A stretch of DNA of 64,000 nt from Nocardioides sp. (GCF_029937575.1 NZ_JAPYPS010000007.1:55481-119480), one strand, 5' to 3'. Positions 51,574 through 62,643 are shown, counted from the first letter of the stretch. Notes: a model not told the origin generated them from the sequence alone. Numbers and translations are program-made.

Positions 51574-52992
51574 ATGGCCGCGCTCCACGACCTGACCGCT
51601 CTCGAGCAGGGCGCGCTGATCGCCTCCGGTGAGCTGACGTCGCTCGAGCTCACGGAGCACTACCTGGAGCGCACCGCGCGGCTCGACGACGTCGGTGCCT
51701 TCGTCACCGTGACGGCCGATCGTGCCCGGGACCAGGCTCGCGACGCCGACGCGCCCCGCGGATCGGACTGGGCCGGCGCCAAGCAGCCGCTGTACGGCGT
51801 ACCGACGGCGATCAAGGACCTCAACCTCACCGCCGGGGTGCGCACGACCTTCGGCTCGGCCGCCTTCGACGACTTCGTCCCCGAGGTCTCCGACGCCGTG
51901 ACGGAGGCGATCGAGTGGTCGCGGATGCCGAGCCTGGGCAAGACGAGCACGCCGGAGTTCGGCTCGCCCTGCTACACCGAGCCGGAGGGACGACCGCCCG
52001 CGGTGACACCCTGGGACCGCACCCGGATGGCGGGGGGCTCCTCCGGTGGCGCCGCCGCTGCGGTTGCCGCCGGGCTCGTGCCGGTCGCGCAGGGCTCCGA
52101 CGGCGGCGGTTCGATCCGGATCCCGGCGTCGTGCTGCGGCCTCGTCGGGCTGAAGCCCTCACGCGGGCGGATCAGCGGCGCCCCGATGTACGGCGACCCC
52201 GTCGGCCTCTCCACGGCCGGGACGCTGGCCCGCACCGTGCGCGACGCGGCCGCGTTGCTCGACGTACTGGCCGGTCGTCGCGCGGGCGACCCATCGTGGG
52301 CCCAGCCGCCGACGGGGCCGTTCCTCGCCGCGTGCGACCGCGCTCCGGGTCGGTTGCGGGTGGCCCGGTTCATCACGCCGGTGATCTCCGACGCGCCCGT
52401 GGACCCGGAGTGCGTCGAGGCCTACGAGGACGCCTCCCGGCTGCTGGAGAGGCTGGGCCACGACGTCGTCGACGTGCCCGTGCCGCTGTCGGAGGAGGCG
52501 GTGCCGGTCTTCGAGACCTGCTGGGCCGTGCTGACAGCGCTCTCAGCGGCGCCACCGGACCGCGAGCACCTCCTCCGTCCGCTGACCCGCTGGCTGTCGG
52601 AGCGCGGACGCGCGGTGACCGGACCGGAGTTCGGGCTCGCGATCGGCGCGATGCGTCGGTTCGCCGCGGCTGCTCTCGAGGCCCTGGAGCCGTACGACGC
52701 CGTGCTGACGCCCACCCTGGCGGCGCCGCCGTTGCTCGTCGGCGAGCTCCGTGACGACGCCGACCCGGCCCGCGACTTCGAGGCCCAGAAGGCCTTCACC
52801 CCGTGGACATCGGCCTGGAACGTCACCGGCATGCCGGCGGTCAACCTGCCGCTGCACCGGACCCCGAGCGGTCTGCCGGTCGGGGTGATGCTGGCCGCGC
52901 GTCCCGCCGAGGAGGAGCTGTTGCTCTCCCTGGCGGCCCAGGTGGAGACGGCCGCACCGTGGCACGACCGGAGGCCACCGGGATGGACGTGA
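51574..52992 (+). CDS. Amidase (amidase signature family)
   Basis: GVPTAIKDLNLTAGVRTTFGS; MAGGSSGGAAAAVAAGLVPVAQGSDGGGSIRIPASCCGLVGLKPSRGRIS. Confidence 0.94.
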   Translation: MAALHDLTALEQGALIASGELTSLELTEHYLERTARLDDVGAFVTVTADRARDQARDADAPRGSDWAGAKQPLYGVPTAIKDLNLTAGVRTTFGSAAFDDFVPEVSDAVTEAIEWSRMPSLGKTSTPEFGSPCYTEPEGRPPAVTPWDRTRMAGGSSGGAAAAVAAGLVPVAQGSDGGGSIRIPASCCGLVGLKPSRGRISGAPMYGDPVGLSTAGTLARTVRDAAALLDVLAGRRAGDPSWAQPPTGPFLAACDRAPGRLRVARFITPVISDAPVDPECVEAYEDASRLLERLGHDVVDVPVPLSEEAVPVFETCWAVLTALSAAPPDREHLLRPLTRWLSERGRAVTGPEFGLAIGAMRRFAAAALEALEPYDAVLTPTLAAPPLLVGELRDDADPARDFEAQKAFTPWTSAWNVTGMPAVNLPLHRTPSGLPVGVMLAARPAEEELLLSLAAQVETAAPWHDRRPPGWT

Positions 52993-53046
52993 GCTCGGTC
53001 CACGCTCCACGTGCTGCGGAGCTCCTCGGGCGTGGTCCAGCCTAGG

Positions 53047-53117
53047 TCGGGACGGTCCCTGACGAAATGGCCCCTCGACGGTCCGATCAGGGGCCATTTC
53101 GTCAGGGACTATCCCGA
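53047..53117. terminator. Long inverted repeat between the convergent amidase and bioD genes
   Basis: TCGGGA-cg-GTCCCTGACGAAATGGCCCCT-N13-AGGGGCCATTTCGTCAGGGAC-ta-TCCCGA; 21-bp perfect core stem. Confidence 0.75.
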
Positions 53118-53795
53118 GAACCAGCCGGGAGCCGCCGCCACGAACGCGCTCGGCTCGAGGTCGCCGGCGCCCTCGGGCAGCACGGCCTGCAGCGGTACGC
53201 CGGTCCCGCGCGGCAGGTCGGTCCGGTTGCAGGTCTCGGCGAGGCCGGGGGAGTCGGGCCAGGACCCGATGACCAGCGAGACCGGCTCGATGCCGCGCGA
53301 GCGCAGGGCGCCGACGGTGAGCTCGGTGTGGTTGAGGGTGCCGAGGCCGGCGGCGCAGACGATGACGACCTCGACCGGCGTCATCGCGCCCAGGAGCGCG
53401 GCGAGGTCGGCGATCGTGCCGCCTTCGTGGTCCAGGCGCACCAGCAGCCCGCCGGCGCCCTCCACGATGACGGTGTCGTAGCCCGAGGCGAGGTCCAGGA
53501 TCGCGGCGGCGTGCTCGGCCACGGTCGGCAGCGGCAGCCCGGCGCGGCGGGCGGCGGTGTCGGGCGCGAGGGGCTCGGGCAGGGTGACCAGGGTCCGGGT
53601 GTCGCACCCGGTGAGCCGTGCCACCACGTCGGCGTCGCCCTCCTCGCCGCTGTCGCCCGACTCGTCGGCCACGATCCCGGTCTGCGCGGGCTTCACGACC
53701 AGCACCCGCCCGTCGGCGGTGCACGCGAGGGCAGCCGTTGCGATCGTCTTGCCGACGTCGGTGGAGGTGCCGGTGACGACGACGAGACGGGTCAC
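53109..53795 (-). CDS. bioD: Dethiobiotin synthase
   Basis: VTRLVVVTGTSTDVGKTIATAALACTADGRVLVVKPAQTG; VIVEGAGGLLVRL. Confidence 0.93.
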   Translation of the reverse strand: MTRLVVVTGTSTDVGKTIATAALACTADGRVLVVKPAQTGIVADESGDSGEEGDADVVARLTGCDTRTLVTLPEPLAPDTAARRAGLPLPTVAEHAAAILDLASGYDTVIVEGAGGLLVRLDHEGGTIADLAALLGAMTPVEVVIVCAAGLGTLNHTELTVGALRSRGIEPVSLVIGSWPDSPGLAETCNRTDLPRGTGVPLQAVLPEGAGDLEPSAFVAAAPGWFSG

Positions 53796-54928
53796 TGGTG
53801 CTCCTTGGCCACGGCCACCAGCACCTCGACCGCGCGCGACCACTCCTCGTCGGAGAGCCCGGCGTTGACCGTGATCCGCAGCCGCGAGATCCCGTCGGGC
53901 ACTGACGGCGGGCGGAAGCAGCCGACCCGGACGCCCTGCTCGGCGGCGGCCGCCTGAGCGGCGACGGCCGCCTGCGGAGACGGCATCGGGACCGACAGCA
54001 CAGCGCCGACGCTCGGCGGGACGCCGAGGGCAGCGGCGAGGTCGGCCACGCGTGCCTGCACGATCCCGGGCAGACCGGGCTCGGCGACCAGGACCTCCAG
54101 CGCGGCCAGCGCGCCGGCCGCCGCGGCCGGCGCGAGGCCGGTGTCGAAGATGAACGGCCGCGCCGCGTTGACCAGGTGCTCGATGATCGCCGGGTCGCCC
54201 AGGACCGCGCCGCCCTGGCTGCCGAGCGACTTCGACAGCGTCGCGGTCACGATGACGTGCGGCTGCCAGGCCAGGCCGGCCGCGTGCACGAGTCCGGGGC
54301 CGTGGACGCCCACCCCGTGCGCCTCGTCGACCACGAGTAGGGCGCTGGCCACCTCGCAGATGTCGGCGAGCTCGGGGAGGGGTGCGGCGTCGCCGAGCAC
54401 GGAGTAGACCGACTCCGCGAGCACCAGGATCCGCTGCCCGGCGCCCGCGGTGACGGCACGACGTACGGCCTCGACGTCGTTGTGCGCGACCACCGTCAGG
54501 GAGGCCCGCGACAGCCGGACGGCGTCGATCAGGGAGGCGTGGATGTGGGCGTCGGAGACCACCAAGGTGTCGCGGTCGGCGAGGGCTGCCACCAGCCCGA
54601 GGTTGGCGTGGTAGCCGGTGGAGAAACACAGTGCGGCTGGCTGGCCGAGGTAGGCGGCGAGGGCTCCCTCCAACGACGCGTGCAGGTCGAGGGTGCCGGT
54701 GACCAGGCGCGAGGCACCGGACCCGGCCCCCCACACCCGGGCTGCCGCGGCGGCCGCAGCCGTGACGCGCGGGTCGCGGGTCAGCCCGAGGTAGTCGTTG
54801 CCGGCCAGGTCGAGGGTCGCGTCGTCGGCGGCGCGTGGCCGCAGCGAGCGCTCCAAGCCGGCCGTACGGCGGGCCTCGGCCTGCTCGGCCAACCAGGCGG
54901 ACCAGTCGGACCCGGGCGACGCGGCCAT
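53792..54928 (-). CDS. bioF: 8-amino-7-oxononanoate synthase
   Basis: LDLAGNDYLGLTRDPRV; GAGSGASRLVTGTLDLHASLEGALAAYLG; LVVDEAHGVGVHGPG. Confidence 0.93.
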   Translation of the reverse strand: MAASPGSDWSAWLAEQAEARRTAGLERSLRPRAADDATLDLAGNDYLGLTRDPRVTAAAAAAARVWGAGSGASRLVTGTLDLHASLEGALAAYLGQPAALCFSTGYHANLGLVAALADRDTLVVSDAHIHASLIDAVRLSRASLTVVAHNDVEAVRRAVTAGAGQRILVLAESVYSVLGDAAPLPELADICEVASALLVVDEAHGVGVHGPGLVHAAGLAWQPHVIVTATLSKSLGSQGGAVLGDPAIIEHLVNAARPFIFDTGLAPAAAAGALAALEVLVAEPGLPGIVQARVADLAAALGVPPSVGAVLSVPMPSPQAAVAAQAAAAEQGVRVGCFRPPSVPDGISRLRITVNAGLSDEEWSRAVEVLVAVAKEHQ

Positions 54929-56208
54929 CAGGCGACCTCGACCGCGGCGGCGATCGCGGCGCAGATCTGGGCCACGTCCCGCTCGGTGGAGACGTACGGC
55001 GGCATCGTGTAGATCAGGTCGCGGAACGGTCGCAGCCACACGCCGTGCGACGCCGCCGCGTCGGTCGCGGCGACCACGTCGACGTCGTGGTCGAGCTGGA
55101 CCACACCGACGCCGCCGATGGTGCGGACGTCGCTCACACCGGCAGCCTCGTGAAGCGACGCGAGCCCGCCGACCAGGCCGGCGTGCAGACCGGCGACCTG
55201 CGCGCGCCAGTCGCTGGCGACGAGCAGGTCGAGGCTGGCCAGTGCGACGGTGCAGGCCAGGGCGTTGCCCATGAAGGTCGGCCCGTGCATCAGCACGCCG
55301 GACTCCGAGCCGGAGATGCCGCGCGCCACCCGGTCGGTGCACACGACCGCGGCCAGCGAGAGGTAGCCGCCGGTGAGCGCCTTGCCGAGACACATGATGT
55401 CCGGCACCACGTCGGCGGCCTCGCCGGCGAAGAGCGTCCCGGTGCGACCGAAGCCGGTCGCGATCTCGTCGAAGATCAGCAGCAGGCCGTGCTCGTCGGC
55501 GACCTCGCGCATCACCCGGAGGCAGTCGTCGTCGTAGATCCACATGCCGCCGGCGCCCTGGAGCACGGGCTCGACGATGATCGCCGCGATCTCGTGAGCG
55601 TGCTCGGCGGCGACCGCTGCGAAGTCGTCCGCCCAGGCCTGCACGTCACCGTCGGGTGCCGGTGGGCGCGGCGCGAAGACCTGCTGGGCCAGCACGCCGC
55701 TCCACATCGTGTGCATCCCACCGTCGGGGTCGCACACGCTCATCGCGCCGAAGGTGTCGCCGTGGTAGCCGCCGCGCACCGTCAGCATGCGGGTGCGCTC
55801 GGGCCGCCCGGCGCCGCGCTGCCACTGCAGCGCCATCTTGAGCGCGACCTCGACCGACACCGAGCCCGAGTCGGCGAGGAAGACCCGCTCCAACGGGGCC
55901 GGGGTGATCTCCACCAGCCGTTGGGCCAGCCGGATCGCCGGGGCGTTGGTGAGCCCGCCGAACATCACGTGCGCGAAGTCGACCGAGCGCACCGCCGACT
56001 CCATCGCGGGGTGGCCGTAGCCGTGGATCGCAGCCCACCACGACGACATGCCGTCGACGAGCTCCGCCCCGTCGTCCAGGCGCAGGCGCACTCCCGAGGC
56101 GCCGGTGACCATCCGCACCGGCGTCGGGTCGGTCATCGACGTGTAGGGGTGCCAGACGTGCTCGCGGTCGAAGGCGAGCAGTGCGTCGGTCGGGGGCGTG
56201 GCTGTCAC
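54928..56208 (-). CDS. bioA: Adenosylmethionine-8-amino-7-oxononanoate aminotransferase
   Basis: [67 protein letters not shown] start at 56208 chosen. Confidence 0.92.
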   Translation of the reverse strand: MTATPPTDALLAFDREHVWHPYTSMTDPTPVRMVTGASGVRLRLDDGAELVDGMSSWWAAIHGYGHPAMESAVRSVDFAHVMFGGLTNAPAIRLAQRLVEITPAPLERVFLADSGSVSVEVALKMALQWQRGAGRPERTRMLTVRGGYHGDTFGAMSVCDPDGGMHTMWSGVLAQQVFAPRPPAPDGDVQAWADDFAAVAAEHAHEIAAIIVEPVLQGAGGMWIYDDDCLRVMREVADEHGLLLIFDEIATGFGRTGTLFAGEAADVVPDIMCLGKALTGGYLSLAAVVCTDRVARGISGSESGVLMHGPTFMGNALACTVALASLDLLVASDWRAQVAGLHAGLVGGLASLHEAAGVSDVRTIGGVGVVQLDHDVDVVAATDAAASHGVWLRPFRDLIYTMPPYVSTERDVAQICAAIAAAVEVA

Positions 56209-56248
56209 AGGGGCTGGGGCGGTCCGGGTGGGGTGCGGCTGACGCGGG

Positions 56249-57313
56249 TCAGGCGTTGGGTACGGCGGTCGTGCCGGCGCCGCGGCGGCGCTTCTCGGGG
56301 TCACGCGAGACGGCAGCCGTCTCCTCGGCGTCCGGCTGGGCGCCGAGGACCACGAACCCGTTGTCGCGGATCAGCTCGAGGTCGGCCTCGGCGGCCTGCC
56401 CCTCGGAGGTGAGGTAGTCGCCGAGGAAGATCGAGTTGGCGACGTGCAGGGCCATCGCCTGCAGGGAGCGCAGGTGCATCTCGCGGCCGCCGGCGATCCG
56501 GATCTCGCGGTCGGGGCAGACGAAGCGCGCCATCGCGAGGATCTTCACGCAGCGGGCCGGGGTGAGCTCCCAGGTGTTCTCGAACGGCGTGCCGTCGAAG
56601 GGCATCAGGAAGTTGACCGGGATCGAGTCGGACTCCATCTCGCGCAGCGCGAAGAGGGCCTCGACGAGCTGCTCGTCGCTCTCCCCGAGGCCGGCGATCA
56701 GGCCGCTGCACGGGGACAGCCCGGCGGACTTGGCCTTCCCGACGGTGTCGACGCGATCGGCGTAGGTGTGGGTCTGCACGATCTTGTCGTGGTGGGACTC
56801 GGCGGTGTTGATGTTGTGGTTGTAGGCATCGACGCCGGCGTCGCGCAGGCGCTCGGCCTGGCCGTCCTTGAGCAGTCCGAGGCAGGCGCAGATCTCCACG
56901 TCGGGGTGCTCGGACTTGATCGAGCCGACCATGTCGGCGACGCGGTCGACGTCCTTGTTGGTGGGGCCGCGGCCGCTGGAGACCATGCAGACCCTGGTGG
57001 CGCCGCCCTTGAGGCCGGCGGCGGCCTGCTCGAGGGCCTCGTCGGTGTTGAGCCACTTGTACTTCAGGATGTCGGCGGTGGAGCCGAGGGCCTGGGAGCA
57101 GTAGTTGCAGTTCTCCGGGCACAGCCCGGACTTCAGGTTGACGAGGTAGTTGACCTTGACGGTGTTGCCGAAGTGCTCGCGGCGCAGGCGTCCGGCGGCG
57201 GCGACGACCTCGATCAGCTCGTCGTCGTGGGCCCGCAGGACCGCGAGTGCGTCGTCCTCGGTCGCCGGTTTGCCGTCCAGGATGCTGGTGGCGAGCTGGT
57301 CGTAGGCGGTCAT
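56249..57313 (-). CDS. bioB: Biotin synthase
   Basis: [32 protein letters not shown] (radical SAM CxxxCxxC). Confidence 0.95.
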   Translation of the reverse strand: MTAYDQLATSILDGKPATEDDALAVLRAHDDELIEVVAAAGRLRREHFGNTVKVNYLVNLKSGLCPENCNYCSQALGSTADILKYKWLNTDEALEQAAAGLKGGATRVCMVSSGRGPTNKDVDRVADMVGSIKSEHPDVEICACLGLLKDGQAERLRDAGVDAYNHNINTAESHHDKIVQTHTYADRVDTVGKAKSAGLSPCSGLIAGLGESDEQLVEALFALREMESDSIPVNFLMPFDGTPFENTWELTPARCVKILAMARFVCPDREIRIAGGREMHLRSLQAMALHVANSIFLGDYLTSEGQAAEADLELIRDNGFVVLGAQPDAEETAAVSRDPEKRRRGAGTTAVPNA

Positions 57314-57461
57314 GAGCGCTCCTGCGTGCTGGTCCTGGGGGTGGTGGGCATCGGTGCTCAGTATGCCGACCGGCGGCAGCCGGCACGGGAGTGGTCCAGG
57401 GGATGTCGGCGCGACGGCGGCGTGAGGTCAGCAGGCCGCGAGAGAGCTGCGCCCTTGACGC

Positions 57462-58073
57462 TCACGCCTCGCCTCCGACGTCGACGAGCGTGCCGCGCAG
57501 CTCGGCGAGCAGCACGGCCCCCGCCAGGTCGATGCGGGTGCTGCCCAGGGTGGCGGTGTCCAGGTCGACCCCGGCGAGGCCGGCGCCGCGAAGGTCGGCG
57601 GAGCGGAGGTCGGCCTGGCGCACCGTCGCATGGTCCAGACGCGTGTCGCGCAGCACGGCGTCGGTGAGCTTCGCCATGGAGAGGTCTGCCTCGCGCAGGT
57701 CGAGGCGCGACAGGTCCAGCCGGTTGAGGTCGGCACCCCGCAGGCTCACCCCGAGCCACTGCCCGCCGCGCACCGTCATCGGACGCAGCGTGCACCGGGA
57801 GAAGGACGAGCCGGTGAGCTTGCAGCCGTCCCACGTGGTGTCGAAGAGATTGGCGCCCTCGAAGGTGCAGGCGACGAACGCCGACGCCACATGGGTCGAG
57901 GAGTTGAGCCGACAGCTGCGGAACGTGCAGTCCTCGAGGTGCGCGCCGGCGGTGGTGACCTCGCTGAGGTCGACGTCGACGAACGTGACCCCGACGAAGC
58001 GGGAGTCCTGCAGGTCGTCGCCGTACCAGTCCTCGCCGCGGATGGTGTCGCCTTCGCGCTCGATCCGGGTCAC
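57462..58073 (-). CDS. Pentapeptide repeat protein
   Basis: LRGADLNRLDLSRLDLREADLSMAKLTDAVLRDTRLDHATVRQADLRSADLRGAGLAGVDL; GTG start at 58073. Confidence 0.88.
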   Translation of the reverse strand: MTRIEREGDTIRGEDWYGDDLQDSRFVGVTFVDVDLSEVTTAGAHLEDCTFRSCRLNSSTHVASAFVACTFEGANLFDTTWDGCKLTGSSFSRCTLRPMTVRGGQWLGVSLRGADLNRLDLSRLDLREADLSMAKLTDAVLRDTRLDHATVRQADLRSADLRGAGLAGVDLDTATLGSTRIDLAGAVLLAELRGTLVDVGGEA

Positions 58074-58193
58074 CCCGCAAAGCCTGGCACACGCGCCGAC
58101 GGCGTGACCCCGGCGATCGGTCCGATGAGGTCCACTAGGCTCCTGCCCGATGAAGGCATGGACGAGCACGAGCAGCCGCGGACCGGGAGCGAC

Positions 58194-59096
58194 ATGACGG
58201 CCCGCGTCATCGACCCCGGGACCCTCGCCCAGGCCTTCCGGACCGAGGTGTCGGCCGACGTCGTCCGGCTGTCCGCCGAGCGCGGTCGCCCGCTGCGCAT
58301 CCTCGGGCTGCTGAGCCAGGCCGAGGGCCCCGCCCACACCTACGCCACCTGGGCACAGAGGGGCGGGGCCGCCGTCGGGATCGACGTCGAACTCAGCCAC
58401 GTGGCTGAGCGGGAAGCCGCCGCGGCCGTCGCGGCCGCCAACGCCGACCCGGAGGTCGACGGGATCTTCTGCTACTACCCCCTGGCGGGTCCGGTCGACG
58501 ACCCGTGGCTGCGCGAGCTCGTCGACCCACGCAAGGACGTCGAGGGCATGCACTCGTTCTGGAGTCGGATGCTCTACGAGAACCGTCGTGAGCTCGACAC
58601 CGGATCGCGCGCGATCCTGCCCTGCACCCCGTTGGCCATCCTCAAGCTGCTCGGCGAGGCCGGCCTCGGCGGGACCGCGGCCCAAGCGCCGCTGGAGGGC
58701 GTGGTCGTGGTCGTGATCAACCGCAGCGAGGTCGTCGGGCGACCCCTGGCCGCGATGCTCGCCAACGACGGCGCCGAGGTCGTCTCGCTCGACGTGTCGA
58801 GCACGCAGCTGTTCGAGCCCGCGATCGGCCGCCATGCCCACGGTGTGCGCGACAGCGACGAGGACCGCAGGTCCGCCCTCGCCCGCGCCGACGTCGTCAT
58901 CACCGGAGTGCCCTCGCGGTCCTTCCCCCTGGTGGGGGCCGACGAGATCGCCCCCGGCGCCATCTGCGTGAACTTCAGCCAGTTCCGCAACTTCGACGAC
59001 TCGGTGCAGGACAAGGCCTCGGTGTTCATCCCGCGGGTGGGGCCGATGACGGTGACGATGGCCATGCGCAACCTCGTGCGTCTGGCCGGGCTCTAG
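58194..59096 (+). CDS. Methylenetetrahydrofolate dehydrogenase, FolD superfamily, resembling the eukaryotic MTD1 type
   Basis: GIFCYYPLAGPVDD; DPRKDVEGMHSFW; ILPCTPLAILKLL; VVVVINRSEVVGRPLAAMLANDGAEVVSLDV; DVVITGVPSRSF; ICVNFS. Confidence 0.82.
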   Translation: MTARVIDPGTLAQAFRTEVSADVVRLSAERGRPLRILGLLSQAEGPAHTYATWAQRGGAAVGIDVELSHVAEREAAAAVAAANADPEVDGIFCYYPLAGPVDDPWLRELVDPRKDVEGMHSFWSRMLYENRRELDTGSRAILPCTPLAILKLLGEAGLGGTAAQAPLEGVVVVVINRSEVVGRPLAAMLANDGAEVVSLDVSSTQLFEPAIGRHAHGVRDSDEDRRSALARADVVITGVPSRSFPLVGADEIAPGAICVNFSQFRNFDDSVQDKASVFIPRVGPMTVTMAMRNLVRLAGL

Positions 59097-59130
59097 CCGT
59101 ACCAAGCCGGGCGCCCCCGCGTCGCCGGAC

Positions 59131-60036
59131 TCAGCGCAGCAGCCGCTCGCACTCCTCGATCAGCCGCGCCCGCAACGGCGCGCCCCGGCCGGCGAAGGCC
59201 GACTGGGCCTCGGCATACACCCGCTTGCCCTCGGCGGTTTCGATCCGGACCGGATCGAAGGGCTCGCCGTCGACCTCCAGCCCCGTCAGGTCGTACGGCG
59301 CTGCTCGCATGTCGAGCACCCGGATCTCGCGGGCGAGCTCGAAGCAGTCGGCGACGAGGTCGGAGCTGATCATGGGGGTCAGCCGGAAGGCGTGCTTGTA
59401 GAGGTCCATGCCGGCGTGCAGGCAGCCCGGCTGCTCGAAGGAGGCGCGGTCGTCGCGGCGGGGGGAGAGGGTGTTGAGCGGGCGCGCCGGAGCGGTGAAG
59501 AACCGGAAGGCGTCGAAGTGCGAGCACGCGATCCGGTGCGACTCCACGACCTCGTCGGTGCCCTCGGCCCCGAGTCTCAGCGGCCAGTCGGCGTGACGGG
59601 TCTCGTCCTCCTCGAGCCGGTAGACCATCGCCCACTCGTGCAGCCCGAAGCAGCCGGTGTGCGCCGGCCGCGCGGCCGTGGCGGTGAGCAGTCGGTGCAG
59701 CGCGGTGACCAGCGGCCGCTGCGAGTCGACGTACGCCGGGTCGACGCGTGCGCCGTCGCCGGTCGCCGTGTAGCCCTTCAGGGGGGCGTAGTCGTCGGCA
59801 CCGCCGAGCAGCTCGACGTCGACGCCGGGGTGCCAGCGCCGCAGCTGGGCGGGCCGCTGGGAGTAGTAGGTGAAGAGGAAGTCGTGGACGGGGTGCTTGA
59901 CCTGGGCATCGCGACGCTCGAGGTGCGGGCGGATGAACGTGTCGACCCGCTCCGCGTGGGCGCGCGCTCGGGTCCGCCAGGTGGCCTCGTCGAGCGCCCC
60001 GACTCGGGCCGTCGGCGCCACGGGCTCAGTCGACAC
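59131..60036 (-). CDS. Protein usually annotated as 3-methyladenine DNA glycosylase-like
   Basis: HLERRDAQVKHPVHDFLFTYYSQRPAQLRRWHPGVDVEL; GCFGLHEWAMVYR; function not certain. Confidence 0.65.
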   Translation of the reverse strand: MSTEPVAPTARVGALDEATWRTRARAHAERVDTFIRPHLERRDAQVKHPVHDFLFTYYSQRPAQLRRWHPGVDVELLGGADDYAPLKGYTATGDGARVDPAYVDSQRPLVTALHRLLTATAARPAHTGCFGLHEWAMVYRLEEDETRHADWPLRLGAEGTDEVVESHRIACSHFDAFRFFTAPARPLNTLSPRRDDRASFEQPGCLHAGMDLYKHAFRLTPMISSDLVADCFELAREIRVLDMRAAPYDLTGLEVDGEPFDPVRIETAEGKRVYAEAQSAFAGRGAPLRARLIEECERLLR

Positions 60037-60187
60037 GTTGCACCTCGTGCACGATCTCGACCGGGGCGAACCCGAAATTGACGTCGGCGCGGTGCTCGTG
60101 ATGGACCGACGCCGGCTCCACGTCGTGCCACGCGGCCAGGGCGACGTCGTCGTGGACGTCGACGGGGGCGATGGCGAGCGCGGTCAT
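60026..60187 (-). CDS. Small 53-aa ORF (MTALAIAPVDVHDDVALAAWHDVEPASVHHEHRADVNFGFAPVEIVHEVQRVD), possible remnant or small protein
   Basis: Complete ORF overlapping the next start by 11 nt; below the length cutoff of the ORF track. Confidence 0.4.
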   Translation of the reverse strand: MTALAIAPVDVHDDVALAAWHDVEPASVHHEHRADVNFGFAPVEIVHEVQRVD

Positions 60188-60328
60188 GGCCACCACTCAA
60201 CCCGTGGAGCCCGGTCCGGGCAAACGAGACATCGCGCAGCGGCGACGCAGCGACGACGCAGCAGGGGCCCAGGAGGACTGACCGACCGGAGGAGTCGCTG
60301 TGACACACCCGCTCGCTAGGGTCGGGGG

Positions 60329-61138
60329 GTGCGTATCGCGAGATTCACCACCGGTGACGAACCCAGCTACGGCGTCCTCTCGGGCGAGCTCGACGCCTTC
60401 GGGCAGCCAGAGGAAGGCGCGGTCCTCGTCGCCCTTGCCGGCGACCCGATGTACGTGGGCCTGAAGCTCCTCGAGCAGGAGCACCAGCTCGCCGACGTAC
60501 GACTCTTGGCGCCGGTGCTGCCGCGCAGCAAGGTGGTCGGGATCGGGCGCAACTACGCCGCACACGCCGCCGAGCTGGGCAACGATGTACCGGCCGAGCC
60601 GCTGATGTTCCTCAAGCCCAACACCAGCGTCGCCGGTCCGGGCGACCCGATCTTCTACCCGCCGCAGACCCAGAACCTCCACTACGAGGGCGAGTTGGCC
60701 GTCGTGATCGGCCGGATCTGCCGCGACGTCCCGGCCGAGCAGGCGACCGACGTGATCTACGGCTACACGATCGGCAACGACGTGACCGCCCGCGACCTGC
60801 AGAAGTCCGACGTCCAGTTCACCCGCGCCAAGGGGTTCGACTCCTTCTGCCCGCTCGGTCCCTGGATCGAGACCGACCTCGACCCCCAGCACTTCATCGA
60901 CGGGGTGCAGGTCCAGACGCACCTCAACGGTGAGGTCGTCCAGGACGGCTCCACGGCCGACATGATCTTCGACATCCCTGCGCTGATCGCGCACGTGTCC
61001 AGCGTGATGACGCTCCTGCCCGGGGACGTCATCCTCACCGGCACCCCCGAGGGTGTCGGTCCGATGGAGGTCGGTGACGAGGTCGAGATCTCGATCGCCG
61101 GTCTCGGATCCCTCACGAACAAGGTGGCACGACGTTGA
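60329..61138 (+). CDS. Fumarylacetoacetate hydrolase family protein
   Basis: [66 protein letters not shown]. Confidence 0.94.
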   Translation: MRIARFTTGDEPSYGVLSGELDAFGQPEEGAVLVALAGDPMYVGLKLLEQEHQLADVRLLAPVLPRSKVVGIGRNYAAHAAELGNDVPAEPLMFLKPNTSVAGPGDPIFYPPQTQNLHYEGELAVVIGRICRDVPAEQATDVIYGYTIGNDVTARDLQKSDVQFTRAKGFDSFCPLGPWIETDLDPQHFIDGVQVQTHLNGEVVQDGSTADMIFDIPALIAHVSSVMTLLPGDVILTGTPEGVGPMEVGDEVEISIAGLGSLTNKVARR

Positions 61139-62637
61139 GCACCCCGACGACCTTCTCGACCCCGACACCCGACACCAAGCCGGTCCGGGTGCGGATGGCG
61201 CCAAGCCCGACCGGCAGCCCGCACGTCGGGTTGGTCCGCACGGCCCTGTTCAACTGGGCCTTCGCCCGTCACCACGGCGGCACCTTCGTCTTCCGGATCG
61301 AGGACACCGACACGGCCCGCAACACCCAGGAGTCCTACGACGGACTGCTGGACCTGTTCGGCTGGCTGGGCCTCGACTGGGACGAGGGTCCCGGTGTCGG
61401 CGGTCCCTACGGGCCCTACCGCCAGTCCGAGCGTGGCGACCTCTACCGCGACGCGCTGGCCCGGCTCACGGAGGCGGGGTACACCTATCCCTGCTACTGC
61501 ACCAACGACGAGGTCGTCGCCCGGCACCAGGCCTCCGGCTCCAAGCGCCAGGGCTACGACCGCTTCTGCCGCACGCTGACCCCCGAGCAGGTCGACGCCT
61601 TCGAGGCCGAGGGTCGCGCCGCCGTCACCCGCTTCACGATGCCCGACGGCCCGATCGTCTTCGACGACCTCGTGCGCGGCCAGGTGAAGTTCGACAGCCG
61701 CGACGTGCCCGACTACGCGTTGGCGCGCGCCAACGGCGACCCGCTGTACCCGTTGGTCAACCCCGTCGACGACGCACTGATGGAGATCACCCACGTGCTG
61801 CGTGGAGAGGACCTGCTCTCCAGCACGCCACGCCAGATCCCCCTGTACGCCGCGCTGGCCGAGGTCGGCATCGGCTCGGGGGCCCCGGCCTTCGGACACC
61901 TGCCCTACGTGATGGGGCAGGGCAACAAGAAGCTCTCCAAGCGCGACCCCGAGGCCGACGCCCTGGGCTACCGCCGCTCCGGCTTCATCCCCGAGGGGCT
62001 GCTCAACTACCTGGCGCTCCTCGGATGGTCGATCTCGGGCGACCGCGACATCTTCTCGCTCGAGGAGATGGTGGAGGCCTTCGACATCAAGGACGTCAAC
62101 CCCAACCCGGCCCGCTTCGACCTCAAGAAGGCCGACGCCATCAACACCTCGCAGATGCGGCTGCTGCCGTTGCAGGAGATCTCCCACCGGGTGCTGCCGT
62201 TCCTCAAGGAGGCCGGCGTCGTCTCCGACCCGGTGAGCGACGCGGACGCCCAGCTGCTCGAGCTGGCGATGCCGTTGATCGCCGAGCGCATCAACAAGCT
62301 CGCCGAGGCGCCCGACATGCTCGGCTTCCTCTTCGTCGACGAGTCCGACTTCGTGCTCGACGAGGCCGACGCGGCCAAGCTGCTCGACGAGGCCGGGCTC
62401 GAGGTCGTGCAGGCGGCGTACGACGCCGTGGAGCCGCTCGAGGCCTGGTCCACCGACATGATCCAGGCGGCGCTGCAGCGGGCGCTCGTGGAGGAGCGGG
62501 GGCTCAAGCCCCGGGTCGCCTTCGGAGCGGTGCGCGTGGCCGTCACGGGCCGGCGGATCTCTCCGCCGCTCTTCGAGTCGATGGAGCTCTTGGGGCGCGA
62601 GCGCAGCCTCTCGCGGCTCCAGAACGCGCTGGGCTGA
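61135..62637 (+). CDS. gltX: Glutamyl-tRNA synthetase
   Basis: [49 protein letters not shown] signature. Confidence 0.96.
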   Translation: MSTPTTFSTPTPDTKPVRVRMAPSPTGSPHVGLVRTALFNWAFARHHGGTFVFRIEDTDTARNTQESYDGLLDLFGWLGLDWDEGPGVGGPYGPYRQSERGDLYRDALARLTEAGYTYPCYCTNDEVVARHQASGSKRQGYDRFCRTLTPEQVDAFEAEGRAAVTRFTMPDGPIVFDDLVRGQVKFDSRDVPDYALARANGDPLYPLVNPVDDALMEITHVLRGEDLLSSTPRQIPLYAALAEVGIGSGAPAFGHLPYVMGQGNKKLSKRDPEADALGYRRSGFIPEGLLNYLALLGWSISGDRDIFSLEEMVEAFDIKDVNPNPARFDLKKADAINTSQMRLLPLQEISHRVLPFLKEAGVVSDPVSDADAQLLELAMPLIAERINKLAEAPDMLGFLFVDESDFVLDEADAAKLLDEAGLEVVQAAYDAVEPLEAWSTDMIQAALQRALVEERGLKPRVAFGAVRVAVTGRRISPPLFESMELLGRERSLSRLQNALG

Positions 62638-62643
62638 CCTCGG

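Noticed and set aside
57358-58092. 244-aa minus-strand ORF overlapping the pentapeptide repeat gene
   Set aside because: Different frame of the same strand, Arg/Gly-rich; the 57462-58073 frame has clear pentapeptide repeats
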